Assembly (NCBI GenBank): GCA_949285075.1
Contig: CASDXF010000011.1
Span: 1 to 64,000 of the forward strand
Source: an uncultured Bacteroides sp.
Lineage (GTDB): Bacteria; Bacteroidota; Bacteroidia; Bacteroidales; Bacteroidaceae
DNA length: 64,000 nt
Direction of reading: 5' to 3'
The translations under genes were made by a program, and so were the position numbers. Each line of letters begins with the position of its first letter. The stretch's first letter is position 1. This document shows positions 9,265 to 19,000 of the stretch, piece after piece. The notes below the pieces were generated by a model that was not told the origin of the DNA, made no database searches, and saw only the letters and a program-made list of their open reading frames with translations.

Positions 9265-11145
9265 TCACTCGAAGAAGGGGATCAGGCCGCCCTCCGAAGG
9301 CTCGCCGTTCAGCACGTAGGGCCAGCCGTCGTCCGTCCAGAGCAGCCGGTCAAGCAGCACGGAACGCACGTCGGCGTCGGGCATCGGGCGGCCGTGGTAG
9401 ATCATCCACTCCGTCCCCGCGTCGTCCACGATTATCCGGGAATTATGGCCGGGGCCCACCCAGCGGGAGTTGCCCTTCACCACCTCGCGGTACTTGTTGT
9501 CAAGCATCCGGCCCCCGGCGTGGTCGACGTAAGGCCCGAGCAGGCTCTCAGACCGGCCGACCACCACGCGGTACGTGCTGTTCACGCCCTCGCAGCAGCT
9601 GCCCACCGAGGCGAACAGGTAGTAGTAACCGTTCCTCTTATATATGCAGGTCGCCTCGAAGGCCGAGCCCGCCACCTTCCGGAGCAGCGTCGGGGAGCCG
9701 TCGCCGTTCCGCCGCACCGACAGCCCGTCGTCCGTCAGCTCCGTCGCGTAAAGCCCGTGGAAGCTCCCCCAGAAGAGGTACTTCCTCCCGTCCTCCTCCC
9801 AGTAGAACGGGTCGATGGAGTTGAGCACGCCCAAGTCCTCGTAGGTGATCAGGGCCTTCCCGCTGTCCGTGAAGGGACCCGAAGGGGAGTGGGAGGTGGC
9901 CACGCCGATCTTGCTCCCCTCCAGACCGCCCCAAGAGGAGACGGAGAAGTAGACGGTGTAGCGGCCGTCGATGAGGCGGGCCTCCGGTGCCCAGAGGTCG
10001 CCGTTGCCGCCGCTCAGGTCGGCCCAGCTCAGGTAATTCCCGGTAATTACCCTCCCGACGTGTTCCCACTCCATCAGGTCGGCCGAGCGATAAATGCCCA
10101 TGCCGCCGTCGTCGCCGCCGCTCTCCGTGCAGTACAGGTAGAAGTCGCCGTCCGCCGTGCGCAGGACGCTAGGGTCGGGATGGTTGCCGTCAAGCACCGG
10201 GTTCGAGTAGGTCTGGCTGAAGGCCGCGTAATACGTCTCGCCGCCGTACGCCACGGACTCGTCCGAGAAGCCGCCGAGCGTCAGGGGAAGAAGGTACACA
10301 TCGGGGCCGAGGCCCTCCCTGAGCACGGAGAGCGCGCCCGAGGCCCGCGTGTCGCCCTCGCCGTAACGTATCTCACCGCCCAAGTCATAGTTTTCCTCGG
10401 GGAGAAGCTCGTAGGAGGAGCGGTTGGAGGCGTTGTACCCGGCCACCAGCTCGGCGGCGTTGGCCGGAACCCGAAGCTCGCAGGAGAAGGCGCCGGGGCT
10501 CCCCGCGTTCACGCCTCCCTTCCTGTACGTGAAGGAGGTCGGTATCTCCACTTGGGTGGTCCCCTTCTGCAGGCTCACGAGGGGAACCGCAGGGGGAATC
10601 TCGAAGCCGACTTCGGGATAGTTCAGGGTAATGCCGAGAATATAGTCACGTTGGACGCTCGACACCTTCGAGTCGTCGCTCTCAAGCCTCAGCCCCACGA
10701 TATAGTCGGCTCCGGTCTTTCTTCGCTCCTCGAACACCGCGGACGGGTCGAAGCTCACCGTCACCCCGGCGGAGGACGTCCCCGGCTCAAGGACGACATC
10801 GGTCGGGGAGACGGAGTAGAGCGACGGGGGAAGAAGCTCGTAGTCGGCCTCCTCGTCCGAGTTGTAGCGCCTCAGCTCGGCCTCGCCCCAAGCCGTAAGC
10901 CTCGCGGTGGCGCAAGCCTCCGCGTCCTTTCCCTGACGCTCCACGCGGAACGAGAGGGTATACTCCCCGAGGGAGCTCTCCGCCTCGACCGGGGTAAGCC
11001 CGTAAGGATTCAGCTGGAGGAACTGGACGCCGGAAGCGCCGACCCCGTCGGAGGGGGAGGATTCGTCCGTCCCGCAGGCGACCAGCGACAACGCGACGCC
11101 CAGCAGGGAGCCCCACGCGCTCTTCCAATAGGTTCTTCTTCTCAT
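9265..11145 (-). CDS. GH43-family glycoside hydrolase lipoprotein with N-terminal DUF1735-like domains
   Basis: A 626-residue lipoprotein with lipobox LVAC (cysteine 24). Residues about 35-310 form two DUF1735-like beta domains (the LNPYGLTPVEAESSLGEYTL and LQKGTTQVEIPTSFTYR segments). A five-bladed GH43 propeller follows from about 314. The catalytic acids expected for GH43 are visible: D324 in NHPDPSV, D445 in SIDPFYW and E497 in AFEATCIYKRNGYYYLF. Likely substrates are alpha-L-arabinosides or beta-xylosides, but GH43 specificity is too broad to fix. It is the first gene after the left inverted repeat, and the repeat encodes its signal peptide. The 62-codon region around the start therefore matches unrelated genes, suggesting the enzyme was inserted as a cassette behind a common leader. 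The right-hand operon has no equivalent. Confidence 0.85.
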   Translation of the reverse strand: MRRRTYWKSAWGSLLGVALSLVACGTDESSPSDGVGASGVQFLQLNPYGLTPVEAESSLGEYTLSFRVERQGKDAEACATARLTAWGEAELRRYNSDEEADYELLPPSLYSVSPTDVVLEPGTSSAGVTVSFDPSAVFEERRKTGADYIVGLRLESDDSKVSSVQRDYILGITLNYPEVGFEIPPAVPLVSLQKGTTQVEIPTSFTYRKGGVNAGSPGAFSCELRVPANAAELVAGYNASNRSSYELLPEENYDLGGEIRYGEGDTRASGALSVLREGLGPDVYLLPLTLGGFSDESVAYGGETYYAAFSQTYSNPVLDGNHPDPSVLRTADGDFYLYCTESGGDDGGMGIYRSADLMEWEHVGRVITGNYLSWADLSGGNGDLWAPEARLIDGRYTVYFSVSSWGGLEGSKIGVATSHSPSGPFTDSGKALITYEDLGVLNSIDPFYWEEDGRKYLFWGSFHGLYATELTDDGLSVRRNGDGSPTLLRKVAGSAFEATCIYKRNGYYYLFASVGSCCEGVNSTYRVVVGRSESLLGPYVDHAGGRMLDNKYREVVKGNSRWVGPGHNSRIIVDDAGTEWMIYHGRPMPDADVRSVLLDRLLWTDDGWPYVLNGEPSEGGLIPFFE

Positions 11146-11231
11146 AAATAAAACTTTTGTTGGTTAATTGTTAATGACGGGCGACACGGACCGGAAAGGC
11201 GAAGGAGCGGGGCGGAGAGTACTGCCCAGAC
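11076..11231 (-). repeat. Left 156-bp inverted repeat of the recombinase-containing segment
   Basis: Read on the minus strand, this stretch matches 14454-14609 (plus strand) at 153 of 156 positions by eye. The three differences are near 11203, 11115 and 11094. It runs from GTCTGGGCAG through the leader CATTAACAATTAACCAACAA and the ATG of the GH43 gene to about codon 23. An inversion between the two copies would exchange upstream DNA while keeping both reading frames and signal peptides intact. Confidence 0.9.
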
Positions 11232-11569
11232 CCCAAAATATTAGAGCAAATATTTGGTAATCAATAGCATAGAAAGTAAAATAGTCGCTATTGTGTTGTA
11301 AAACGGTTCTTATCTTATATTTAATCTATGTATTGGCACGATGAAATAAAAAGTTTTTCCTTTCCTATCGAAAGAGGATAACGTTGTTGATTCGCAACTT
11401 TCTTATAGGTCGCTTCTTTGTTAAGAAATTGTCAGTATCACGCTAAATTGAAAAGGTTCTCAAAATAAACCCGGGAAAAATGAAAACGGACTCTTAGTTG
11501 AAAAGCGGATGGCCACCCATAATACCCTACGTGCGAAACCGCTTATTATCAGCGCCTTACTTTCCAACT

Positions 11570-11648
11570 GAGAAATAGCCCTGTTTCTCACGAGCCGCTG
11601 CCCTGTTTCTCGCGAGCCGTAGGGCTACTTCTCGCGAGCCGTAGGGCG
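11570..11648. repeat. 22-bp tandem repeat array, family B (copy 1)
   Basis: Three units at 11580, 11602 and 11624, each 22 bp, with the core TTTCTCRCGAGCCG and a trailing GTAGG or CTGCC. The CTCGCGAG part is self-complementary. Related arrays are at 22761, 42474, 46841 and 63747. Here the array lies inside the putative invertible segment, downstream of the recombinase gene. Confidence 0.85.
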
Positions 11649-11828
11649 GTCTGACAAACGGAGAAGGACTAATGTAAATATTCCTCATCACGGAAACGGA
11701 AAAACATGCCCGGAAAGGCCCTTCAGGATAGCTCTGGGAAAAATTTGAACACGCAAGCCGTATGGAGTAAAGATTCCTATTTATATGTAGCGAAACTAGA
11801 ACAATATTGCGCGGTATAGAAGCATAAA

Positions 11829-11890
11829 AATCTCTTCATCAACTTAATCCTTAAAACTAAACGCCTAAGGAAAGATGAAATGAAGAGATT
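11829..11890 (-). terminator. Inverted repeat downstream of the recombinase gene
   Basis: The 11-bp arms AATCTCTTCAT (11829-11839) and ATGAAGAGATT (11880-11890) are perfectly complementary. A second small stem (CCTTA/TAAGG) lies inside the 40-bp loop. It lies 33 bp beyond the stop of the recombinase gene, so it may end that transcript. No strong T-run follows, so a protein-binding or recombination-accessory role is equally possible. Confidence 0.4.
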
Positions 11891-11922
11891 CTTATAAAAT
11901 GCGGTATCTATAAAAAATTGAA

Positions 11923-13236
11923 CTATTTCTTCAGAGACAGTGTCGCTCTTAATGCTTTTAATCGCCTTGCGGCTTCTATGTTGTCAATTTTTATATACCT
12001 CATAAAAGCAGACATGCTCTTATGGCCGGAAATATGCATTAACTCTTCTGCCGGAAATCCGGCCAAATACATATTTGTGCAAAACGACCTGCGGCAAGTA
12101 TGTGAGTATATCAACTCCCATTTTTCGTATATCTTCCTTTCCCTTTCCGTCCCTCTCTTGCGCACTATCTCTATTTTCTGTTTTAATCCTGCCCTTTTCC
12201 CTATTTCCTTCACCTTTTCATTAAAAATATATCTTGAATATTTGGGTAATTGATAATTGTACTTTTTTAGAATTACAGGTACATAATCAATCATGGGAAT
12301 CACCACTGCCTTATGTACTTTTCTTTGTTTTAGTACAATGTTCTCATTTTCTAAATCAAAATGTTCTGGTCCTAAGGTAGAAAGGTCACTGTATCTTAGT
12401 CCTGTATAGCAGCCAACAATGAACAAGTCTCGTACTTCCTCCAATTGTGCTTCCTTAGACAAATCCAAAGAAAATATTAGCGCCAGTTCTTTTTCGGTAA
12501 GGTAGATAGCGTCCGTTTCCTCTTCCACCACTTTAAAGCACCGTAAGTCGACAGGAGGAATTCTTTTCTCTGCCATTTGATAATTGACAAATGTTTTCAA
12601 CAGACGGATGATTTTACCCGCAGAATTTGTCAGTAGCCCGACTGAACCATTTGGCTTCCTTGCCTTGTGAAATAAATAGTCCATAAATTCATTGTAGAAA
12701 GTCAGATTTAAGCTACTAAAAGCAATAGGCTGAGAAGAAAAGCGCTTGAATTCCATCAAATGCTTACGCAATGTCCTGTAATCTTTAATCTGATCTTTTG
12801 ATACCGCCGAAGATTTATCTACGGTATATTGCTCCAATGCTTCAAATAAATCTATTGAACAGAAACGCAGAATGTATTTTTTATCTTTCTCAAGCTCCGA
12901 ATGAATAAAATCGACCGTAGGATCTATATTATTGTCCTTTGCATAAGTAAGAATCATTCCTAATTTTGACATTATTCTGATTAAACAAGCGTCTATTTCC
13001 TCATAAAGTGGGCAAGAGCGCTTAATCCACTTCCTTTTGGCATCCCAATGTATAGGTTTTATACTATACCCTGTGGGAATGAGCGTCCGTTTAGTCCTAT
13101 TATAATTGTAGCGTATATAAAGGACCGTAACTCCTTCTTTTGTAAGATAACCCGGTTTAATATATGGAAAATATTGAGTTATCGCTGTTTGTCTTGCAAT
13201 TGTGTTGCAAGCGCCGTTATAAGATAGCTCTTTCAT
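11923..13236 (-). CDS. Tyrosine recombinase (phage-integrase family), Bacteroidetes type
   Basis: A 437-residue site-specific recombinase. The N-terminal arm-type DNA-binding region (about residues 20-75) is followed by a SAM-like core-binding domain (about 130-230) and a catalytic domain (about 245-430). All active-site residues can be seen: R281 in GCYTGLRYSDL, a lysine at 306 or 309 in the beta-hairpin, H379 and R382 in SHTCRRSF, H405 in ISGHKS and the nucleophile Y414 in MRYIKI. The protein looks intact and full length. It is the only recognised gene between the inverted repeats at 11076-11231 and 14454-14609, which makes it the obvious candidate to catalyse their inversion. Related tyrosine recombinases sit next to invertible SusC/D loci in Bacteroides species. 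Its base composition is more AT-rich than the operons around it. Confidence 0.93.
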   Translation of the reverse strand: MKELSYNGACNTIARQTAITQYFPYIKPGYLTKEGVTVLYIRYNYNRTKRTLIPTGYSIKPIHWDAKRKWIKRSCPLYEEIDACLIRIMSKLGMILTYAKDNNIDPTVDFIHSELEKDKKYILRFCSIDLFEALEQYTVDKSSAVSKDQIKDYRTLRKHLMEFKRFSSQPIAFSSLNLTFYNEFMDYLFHKARKPNGSVGLLTNSAGKIIRLLKTFVNYQMAEKRIPPVDLRCFKVVEEETDAIYLTEKELALIFSLDLSKEAQLEEVRDLFIVGCYTGLRYSDLSTLGPEHFDLENENIVLKQRKVHKAVVIPMIDYVPVILKKYNYQLPKYSRYIFNEKVKEIGKRAGLKQKIEIVRKRGTERERKIYEKWELIYSHTCRRSFCTNMYLAGFPAEELMHISGHKSMSAFMRYIKIDNIEAARRLKALRATLSLKK

Positions 13237-14453
13237 CCATAGGAGGATTTTAAGTTAAAAATATTTTTTGCATGAATTGTGTAATTTTTCCGTTAACCAC
13301 TATATGTGATAAATCCAAATTCCTGCATGACAAAATAGTTTTCACCGTCAGATTTATGAGTCCAAGTTTCTTAATCGATTAATTCCCGCTCAGGTTTGTC
13401 TAAAGTTTCCTTTCGTTTCCCAAAAGAAGGATAAACGAAATTGAGAGAACAGACGGGAATGCACCAAAGCAATCTGATGAAATACTTTAAAATAAGACTT
13501 GAACAGGCTTCAAATTGTCAATACACGAATTTACAAGCTGAAAGTAGGATTGCGAATGTAACAACACCCAAGTTTCAATAATCTTACAACTTGAATTCCA
13601 ACATGTTCCCTACAGTATGCAGAAAGATAGCAAATAAAACGACAGCATTTATCATCTATCATATCGGGATACTGGTTTGGGAATTAAATTTGATTTCTTT
13701 TCTTTCCTTATTTCTTAATAAGAGTATCTTGTTGAGACAACACGCGAGAAAGCCAAAAATGGAAGGCAATGGCCCATTTACTTTTTTTAACTGCTTCGAA
13801 ATTGCTTTTTTCATATAAAACATCTTACTTTGGGGCGATTATTAAAAAATGTCTATAGAACAGTTGTTATTAGGCCAGAATTTTAAAATTAGTTTAATGC
13901 TTGCCTTATATAAATAATGAGAATATCTTCCAAAGCTTGGAAAACACGCAAAAATAGAAATATTCTCGAAAAAGGAATGATTAAGAAAGGGGAAAACAGA
14001 ATAATATTAGTGAGTTAAAAAGTGAACAGGTAAATAGGATTGTAGGAAAGGGTAACTTTAAATTGAAAAACTAGTTGAAAAACTTTATGGAAAAACTGCT
14101 ATTATACAATATTCATCTCATAGATGGTGTAAGTAAGAAACTGAGAGTTATGCTTGTCAGGTTCTACTTAATGTTCTCATGCTTATTTAGGTATTTACAT
14201 TTACTCTTAAAAAAGAAGTGTGAGGATTTAAGTAACATACTTTGTCCATTATCTCCAAGTCAGCAAAACGGGAAATTTAATAAATTGTTGTTACCTTCAA
14301 CAATTATTTGTATTGCCCGACACCGTGCCCGCACACAGAAACAAGGCGGGGATAAATGTTTATCTATTAAGTTAACATCTGCGAAAATTATTGTCTTTTT
14401 TAATGTGATACGACCGAGAAAGTTGAAGCGTATTTATCAATTTATATTTGAGA
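13237..14453. other. AT-rich noncoding right part of the putative invertible segment
   Basis: About 1.2 kb with no gene I can support. Open frames of 75 and 148 codons (13591-13818 and 14075-14521) have low-complexity, Lys/Leu/Ile-rich translations with no recognisable domain, and the second runs into the inverted repeat. The region contains the recombinase upstream area and, at its right edge, the promoter element at 14443. It may also contain recombinase arm-binding sites, which I cannot identify. Confidence 0.6.
14443..14450 (+). promoter_or_regulatory. Bacteroides-type -7 element TATATTTG driving the right operon
   Basis: TATATTTG fits the Bacteroidetes -7 consensus TAnnTTTG exactly. A GTTG at 14422-14425 lies 17 bp upstream, near the expected -33 position (usual spacing about 19-21). 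It is 3 bp inside the right inverted repeat and about 90 bp from the ATG at 14540. Because it lies on the segment between the repeats, inversion would make it point at the left operon instead. Confidence 0.6.
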
Positions 14454-14609
14454 GTCTGGGCAGTACTCTCCGCCCCGCTTCTTCGCCTTTCCGGTCCGTG
14501 TCGCCCGTCATTAACAATTAACCAACAAAAGTTTTATTTATGAGAAGAAGAACCTATTGGAAGAGCGCGTGCGGCTCCCTGCTGGGCGCCGCGTTGTCGC
14601 TGGTCGCCT
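14454..14609 (+). repeat. Right 156-bp inverted repeat of the recombinase-containing segment
   Basis: Partner of 11076-11231 in inverted orientation, 3 mismatches in 156 bp. It spans the untranslated leader and the first 23 codons of the IPT/NHL gene at 14540. The last 24 bp of leader and the signal-peptide codons are also present at 9117-9179. Confidence 0.9.
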
Positions 14610-16048
14610 TCTGCCTTTCGGGCTGCAAGGATGACGAGGATGTGGGTGGAGCGGCCTTTGACCCAAACAGGCCGGTAGTGATTACGGACTTTACACCAAA
14701 GGAGGCCAGTTATGGCAATGACTTGGTGTTGTATGGAGACAACTTTGGGAATGACCCTTCTAAAGTGAAGGTGACTATTGGCGGAAAAAACGCTAGGGTC
14801 ATCGGAGTAAAAGGAAAGAGCCTCTATTGTGTAGTTCCGCAAAGCGCAACGAAGAAGACAGTGCAAGTCGACATCCTCGGGGATAACGGGGAGTCCATCG
14901 CCAGCGCAACGGCAGAAAGCGAATTCACCTATGTCAAGAAATGGTTGGTAAGTACCTTCATCGGTACACACTACGAGGTAAGTTCCGACTTTGTGGAAAA
15001 GGATGGACCTTTCAATGACTGCGGAGGATTCAATAATATATTCTGGTTCTCGTGGGACCCGAAGTCTAACTTCGACAAGCTATACTTCACGATGGACGGC
15101 AAGAATATCCGCGTGATTGACTTTGCGCACGAAAACGCAGACGGAACAAAAGGTTACGTCAGCACAATGACGACACGTTTCAGCAGGGTTACGGCCATGA
15201 CGTGGACGGCACCTACCGATGCCGCGCATGATCAGGACATGATTTACTCGTACAATCACGCGAACGACAATCTGGAAGCGAACTACCTATACACCCGCTC
15301 ATCCGACTTTAAAGACGAGGTGCTTTTAGGCCGCGCAGCCAGAGGAGTCAACGGAAATATGGTGCATCCGGTAAATGGGGAGTTCTACTATTCCAGATAC
15401 CGTGCGGGAGACGTATGGAGGTACGACTTTGAAACGAATACGCAAGAGTTGGCCTTCACGCTTCCATATTCGGGAGTAGCCACCTATATGGTTCCGCATC
15501 CCACCGGAAACTACGCTTACCTTTTACAGCAAGAGACGTATTACATCGCCCGTACGGACTACGACTGGGCAAAGCAATGCTTCACTACGCCTTACACCAT
15601 CTGCGGCCAACCCAGAGACTGGGGCTATGTAGACGGAGTGGGTACAAGGGCTAAGCTCAACCGACCGATTCAGGGTGTATTCGTGAAGAACCCGGACTAT
15701 GCGGGTCAGGAGGACGAATACGACTTCTACTTCTGCGACAAGAACAATCACTGTGTCCGTATCCTGACCCCAAGCGGCCGCATCACGACCTTCGCCGGAC
15801 GAGGAAACAACTCGACAAGCGGTTATAACGACGGAGACCTGCGTTCGCAAGCGTTGTTCAGCGAGCCTCGCGCGCTCGCCTACGACGAGAAGAGAAACTG
15901 CTTCTACGTAGGTGACGGACTGAACAAGGTAATCCGAAAAATCGCTCAGGAAGTAACGGACGATGAGGTTCAAGCGGCAGAAGAGGAGAGTTCCGAAACC
16001 GGTGATACCACGGAGCAAGGAGAAGAGAGTGAACAAACTGAAGAATAA
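14540..16048 (+). CDS. IPT/TIG and NHL-repeat lipoprotein (right operon)
   Basis: A 502-residue paralogue of the protein at 7730-9163, with the same signal peptide and lipobox (cysteine 29), the same KDDEDVGGAAFDPN linker, an IPT/TIG domain (about 45-125) and an NHL-like propeller ending in ALAYDEKRNCFYVGDGLNKV. The central propeller blades diverge strongly (for example TMTTRFSRVTAMTWTAP here), which would be the ligand-facing part if it binds glycan. It has an acidic, low-complexity C-terminal tail of about 30 residues rich in Glu and Thr that the left copy lacks. First gene of the right operon, directly behind the inverted repeat; susC starts 20 bp after its stop. Confidence 0.87.
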   Translation: MRRRTYWKSACGSLLGAALSLVAFCLSGCKDDEDVGGAAFDPNRPVVITDFTPKEASYGNDLVLYGDNFGNDPSKVKVTIGGKNARVIGVKGKSLYCVVPQSATKKTVQVDILGDNGESIASATAESEFTYVKKWLVSTFIGTHYEVSSDFVEKDGPFNDCGGFNNIFWFSWDPKSNFDKLYFTMDGKNIRVIDFAHENADGTKGYVSTMTTRFSRVTAMTWTAPTDAAHDQDMIYSYNHANDNLEANYLYTRSSDFKDEVLLGRAARGVNGNMVHPVNGEFYYSRYRAGDVWRYDFETNTQELAFTLPYSGVATYMVPHPTGNYAYLLQQETYYIARTDYDWAKQCFTTPYTICGQPRDWGYVDGVGTRAKLNRPIQGVFVKNPDYAGQEDEYDFYFCDKNNHCVRILTPSGRITTFAGRGNNSTSGYNDGDLRSQALFSEPRALAYDEKRNCFYVGDGLNKVIRKIAQEVTDDEVQAAEEESSETGDTTEQGEESEQTEE

Positions 16049-16068
16049 CCAATGATAACGCACATTCT

Positions 16069-19000
16069 ATGATGAAGAATTTTCTATTCACATGTATGCT
16101 GTTACTCGGGCTTTCCATTAGCGCATTGGCACAGGAAAGCGTGACAGTAACGGGAACCGTGACGGACACGAACAACGAGCCGATGATTGGTGTCAACGTC
16201 ACTATCGAGAACATGCCCGGCTTGGGAGCCATTACCGACGTAGACGGCAAGTACTCCATCAAAATGCCGCCTTACAACAAATTAGTGTTTTCTTTTTTAG
16301 GATACGATAAGGTAACGGTATTGGTCAAGGAGCAGCGGGTAGTCAACGTGAAGATGCAGGAGTCCGACGCCAGTGTAATCGACGAGGTGGTGATTACCGG
16401 TACGGGAGCGCAGAAGAAAATCGCCGTAACCGGCGCGGTGACTAACGTGGACGTGGAAGACTTGAAGAGCGTGCCTACGACCTCTATCGCCGACGGTTTG
16501 GCCGGAGTGGTTCCGGGTATCATGGCGATGCAGACGGACGGTCGTCCGGGTACGGTATCCGAGTTCTGGGTACGCAGTATCTCTACCTTCGGAGCGAGTA
16601 GCGCCGCGTTGGTATTGGTAGACGGATTCGAGCGTGACATCAACGAGATTAACGTGGAGGATATCGCATCCTTCACCGTATTGAAGGACGCTTCCGCCAC
16701 GGCCATTTACGGTAGCAAGGGAGCCAACGGTGTAGTATTGATTAACACGAAACGAGGTAAGGACGGTAAGATTAACGTGGACTTCAAGGCGGAAGGCTTT
16801 TACAGCACCTTTACCAAATTCCCGGATTTTGTGGACGGAGCGACATACGCCAGTCTCGCCAACGAAGCCAAGATTGCCCGTAACGAACAGCCTTTATACA
16901 CCAACGAAGAATTGGAGATTCTCCGTTTGGGATTGGACCCGGACTTGTATCCGAGTGTAAATTGGAAAGACGTCGTAATGCGCGACGGAGCTTGGAGTTC
17001 CCGCGCCACGCTGAACATGAGCGGTGGTGGTAAGACGGCCCGCTACTTCGTATCCGGAAGCTATCACGATCAGGGAGGTATGTACAAGACGGACGAAGCG
17101 ATTAAGAAATACAACACGAATGCCAACTATCGCAAATGGACCTATCGTATGAACGTTGACATCGACATCACGAAGTCTACCTTGCTGAAAGTGGGTATAT
17201 CCGGCTCACTGCGCAAGCAGAACGATACGGGAGCCGGACAAGGAGACTTATGGACAGCCATGTTAGGATTCAATCCGACAACCACACCGATTACCTATTC
17301 TGACGGAAGAATCCCGGCGGATTATAATCCGGACAATAACTGGGGACGCTACAACCCGTGGACGTTGGCCACGCAGACCGGATACAACGAGAGTTGGAAG
17401 AACAATATCCAGACCAACGTGACATTGGAACAGAATCTGGACTTCGTAACGAAAGGCTTACGTTTCATTGGCCGCTTCGGATACGACACGAACAACTCGA
17501 ACTGGATTACCCGCAAGAAACGCCCGGAGCTGTGGCAAGCCGAATACAGAGACAACGACGGTAACCTGCTATTCAACCGCATCGCTGAGGAGCAAAAACT
17601 GACGCAAAACTCAGGCGGCGACGGAGACCGCCGCGAGTTCTTCGAGTGGGAGCTACACTACGACCGTGGTTTCAAGGACCATCACGTGGGCGGAACGCTG
17701 AAGTACACGCAAAACTCTAAAGTATTCACACAGGACATAGGAAGCGACCTGAAAAACGGTATTGCCAGACGCAATCAAGGTCTGGCCGGACGCGCCAACT
17801 ACAACTGGAAATACCGCTACTTCGTGGACTTCAACTTCGGTTATACCGGTTCTGAAAACTTCCACAAGAACCACCGTTGGGGCTTCTTCCCCGCCGTATC
17901 CGGAGCGTGGAACGTGGCCGAGGAACCGTTCATCAAGAACAACTTAGGCGAATGGATTAATATGTTTAAAATCCGTTACTCCTACGGTAAGGTAGGTAAC
18001 GACAACTTCGGAAACGATGTACGTTTCCCCTATCTATACACCATAGACTACATAAGGGACGATGACGGCAATGAAACCGGTGGATACCAGTTTGCCGATT
18101 ACACGGCTACCGCCCTTTACTGGGGAGGTATGCACTACACGGCACTCGCCGCAGAGGATGTAACGTGGGAAATCGCCACCAAGCACGACTTAGGTATCGA
18201 CTTCTCCTTCTTCGACGACAAGTTGACGGGAACCATCGACTACTTCCGCGAGGAGCGTAAGAACATCTATATGACCCGTGATTATCTGCCGTATATTGTC
18301 GGCGTAGAGAGCAACCCGAAAGCGAATGTCGGCAAAGTAAAAGCGGAAGGATTCGACGGGAACTTCGCCTTCAAACAGAAGATAGGCAACGTCAACCTGA
18401 CCGTACGCGGTAACATGACATACAGCAAGAGCGAGATTCTGGAATACGATGAAGAAAACACCATATACGGCTACAAGCTGAACGCAGGACACCGCATCAA
18501 CCAAGCGAAGGGATTCGTGGCGTTAGGCTTATTCAAGGACTACGATGACATCCGCAACAGCCCCACGCAAAGTTGGAGTGAAGTGATGCCGGGTGACATC
18601 AAGTACAAGGATATCAACGGCGACGGAATAATTAACGATAACGACAAGGTAGCTATCGGCGCAACGACAAAGCCCAATCTGACTTATGGTTTTGGTGTAT
18701 CCGCCAAATGGAAGGGACTGGACGTGAATGCTCACTTCCAAGGGGTAGGCAAGTCTACTTACTTCATCAACGGCTCTTCCGTATACATGTTCATGAGAGA
18801 GGACTTCGGTAACATTTTTAAAGACATTGCCGAGAGTAACCGTTGGATTCTGGGCGTGAACGAAGACCCGAACGCCGAATACCCGCGCCTCAGCTACGGA
18901 GGTAACTCTAACAACCAACAGTCGTCTACCTTCTGGCTACGCGACGGTTCGTACCTCCGCTTAAAGACGTTGGATATCGGCTACACGCTACCGACTATGT

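Larger units (their letters stand above)
11232..11922. other. AT-rich noncoding left part of the putative invertible segment
   Basis: No convincing gene in this 690-bp stretch; it is much more AT-rich than the flanking operons. Immediately inside the left repeat, the minus-strand octamer ATATTTTG (11234-11241) sits where the right end has TATATTTG, and lacks the TA of a Bacteroides -7 element. A family-B repeat array (11570-11648) and a hairpin-forming sequence (11829-11890) lie within it. Confidence 0.7.

Noticed and set aside
9394..11151. 585-codon plus-strand open frame opposite the GH43 gene
   Set aside because: It is the antisense of a clear GH43 coding sequence in GC-rich DNA; composition (Val/Ala/Arg/His) is typical of such shadows.
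11923..13236. Recombinase as a marker of an integrated prophage or conjugative element
   Set aside because: No phage, conjugation, relaxase or cargo genes are nearby, no target tRNA is seen, and the flanking repeats are inverted and lie in the 5' ends of operons, which fits an inversion switch better.
13591..13818. 75-codon open frame upstream of the recombinase
   Set aside because: Hydrophobic and short with no recognisable features or context; indistinguishable from chance in AT-rich DNA.
14075..14521. 148-codon open frame between the recombinase and the right operon
   Set aside because: The translation has no domain, is Lys/Leu/Ile-rich as expected from AT-rich DNA, and its end is simply the inverted repeat and leader of the next gene.
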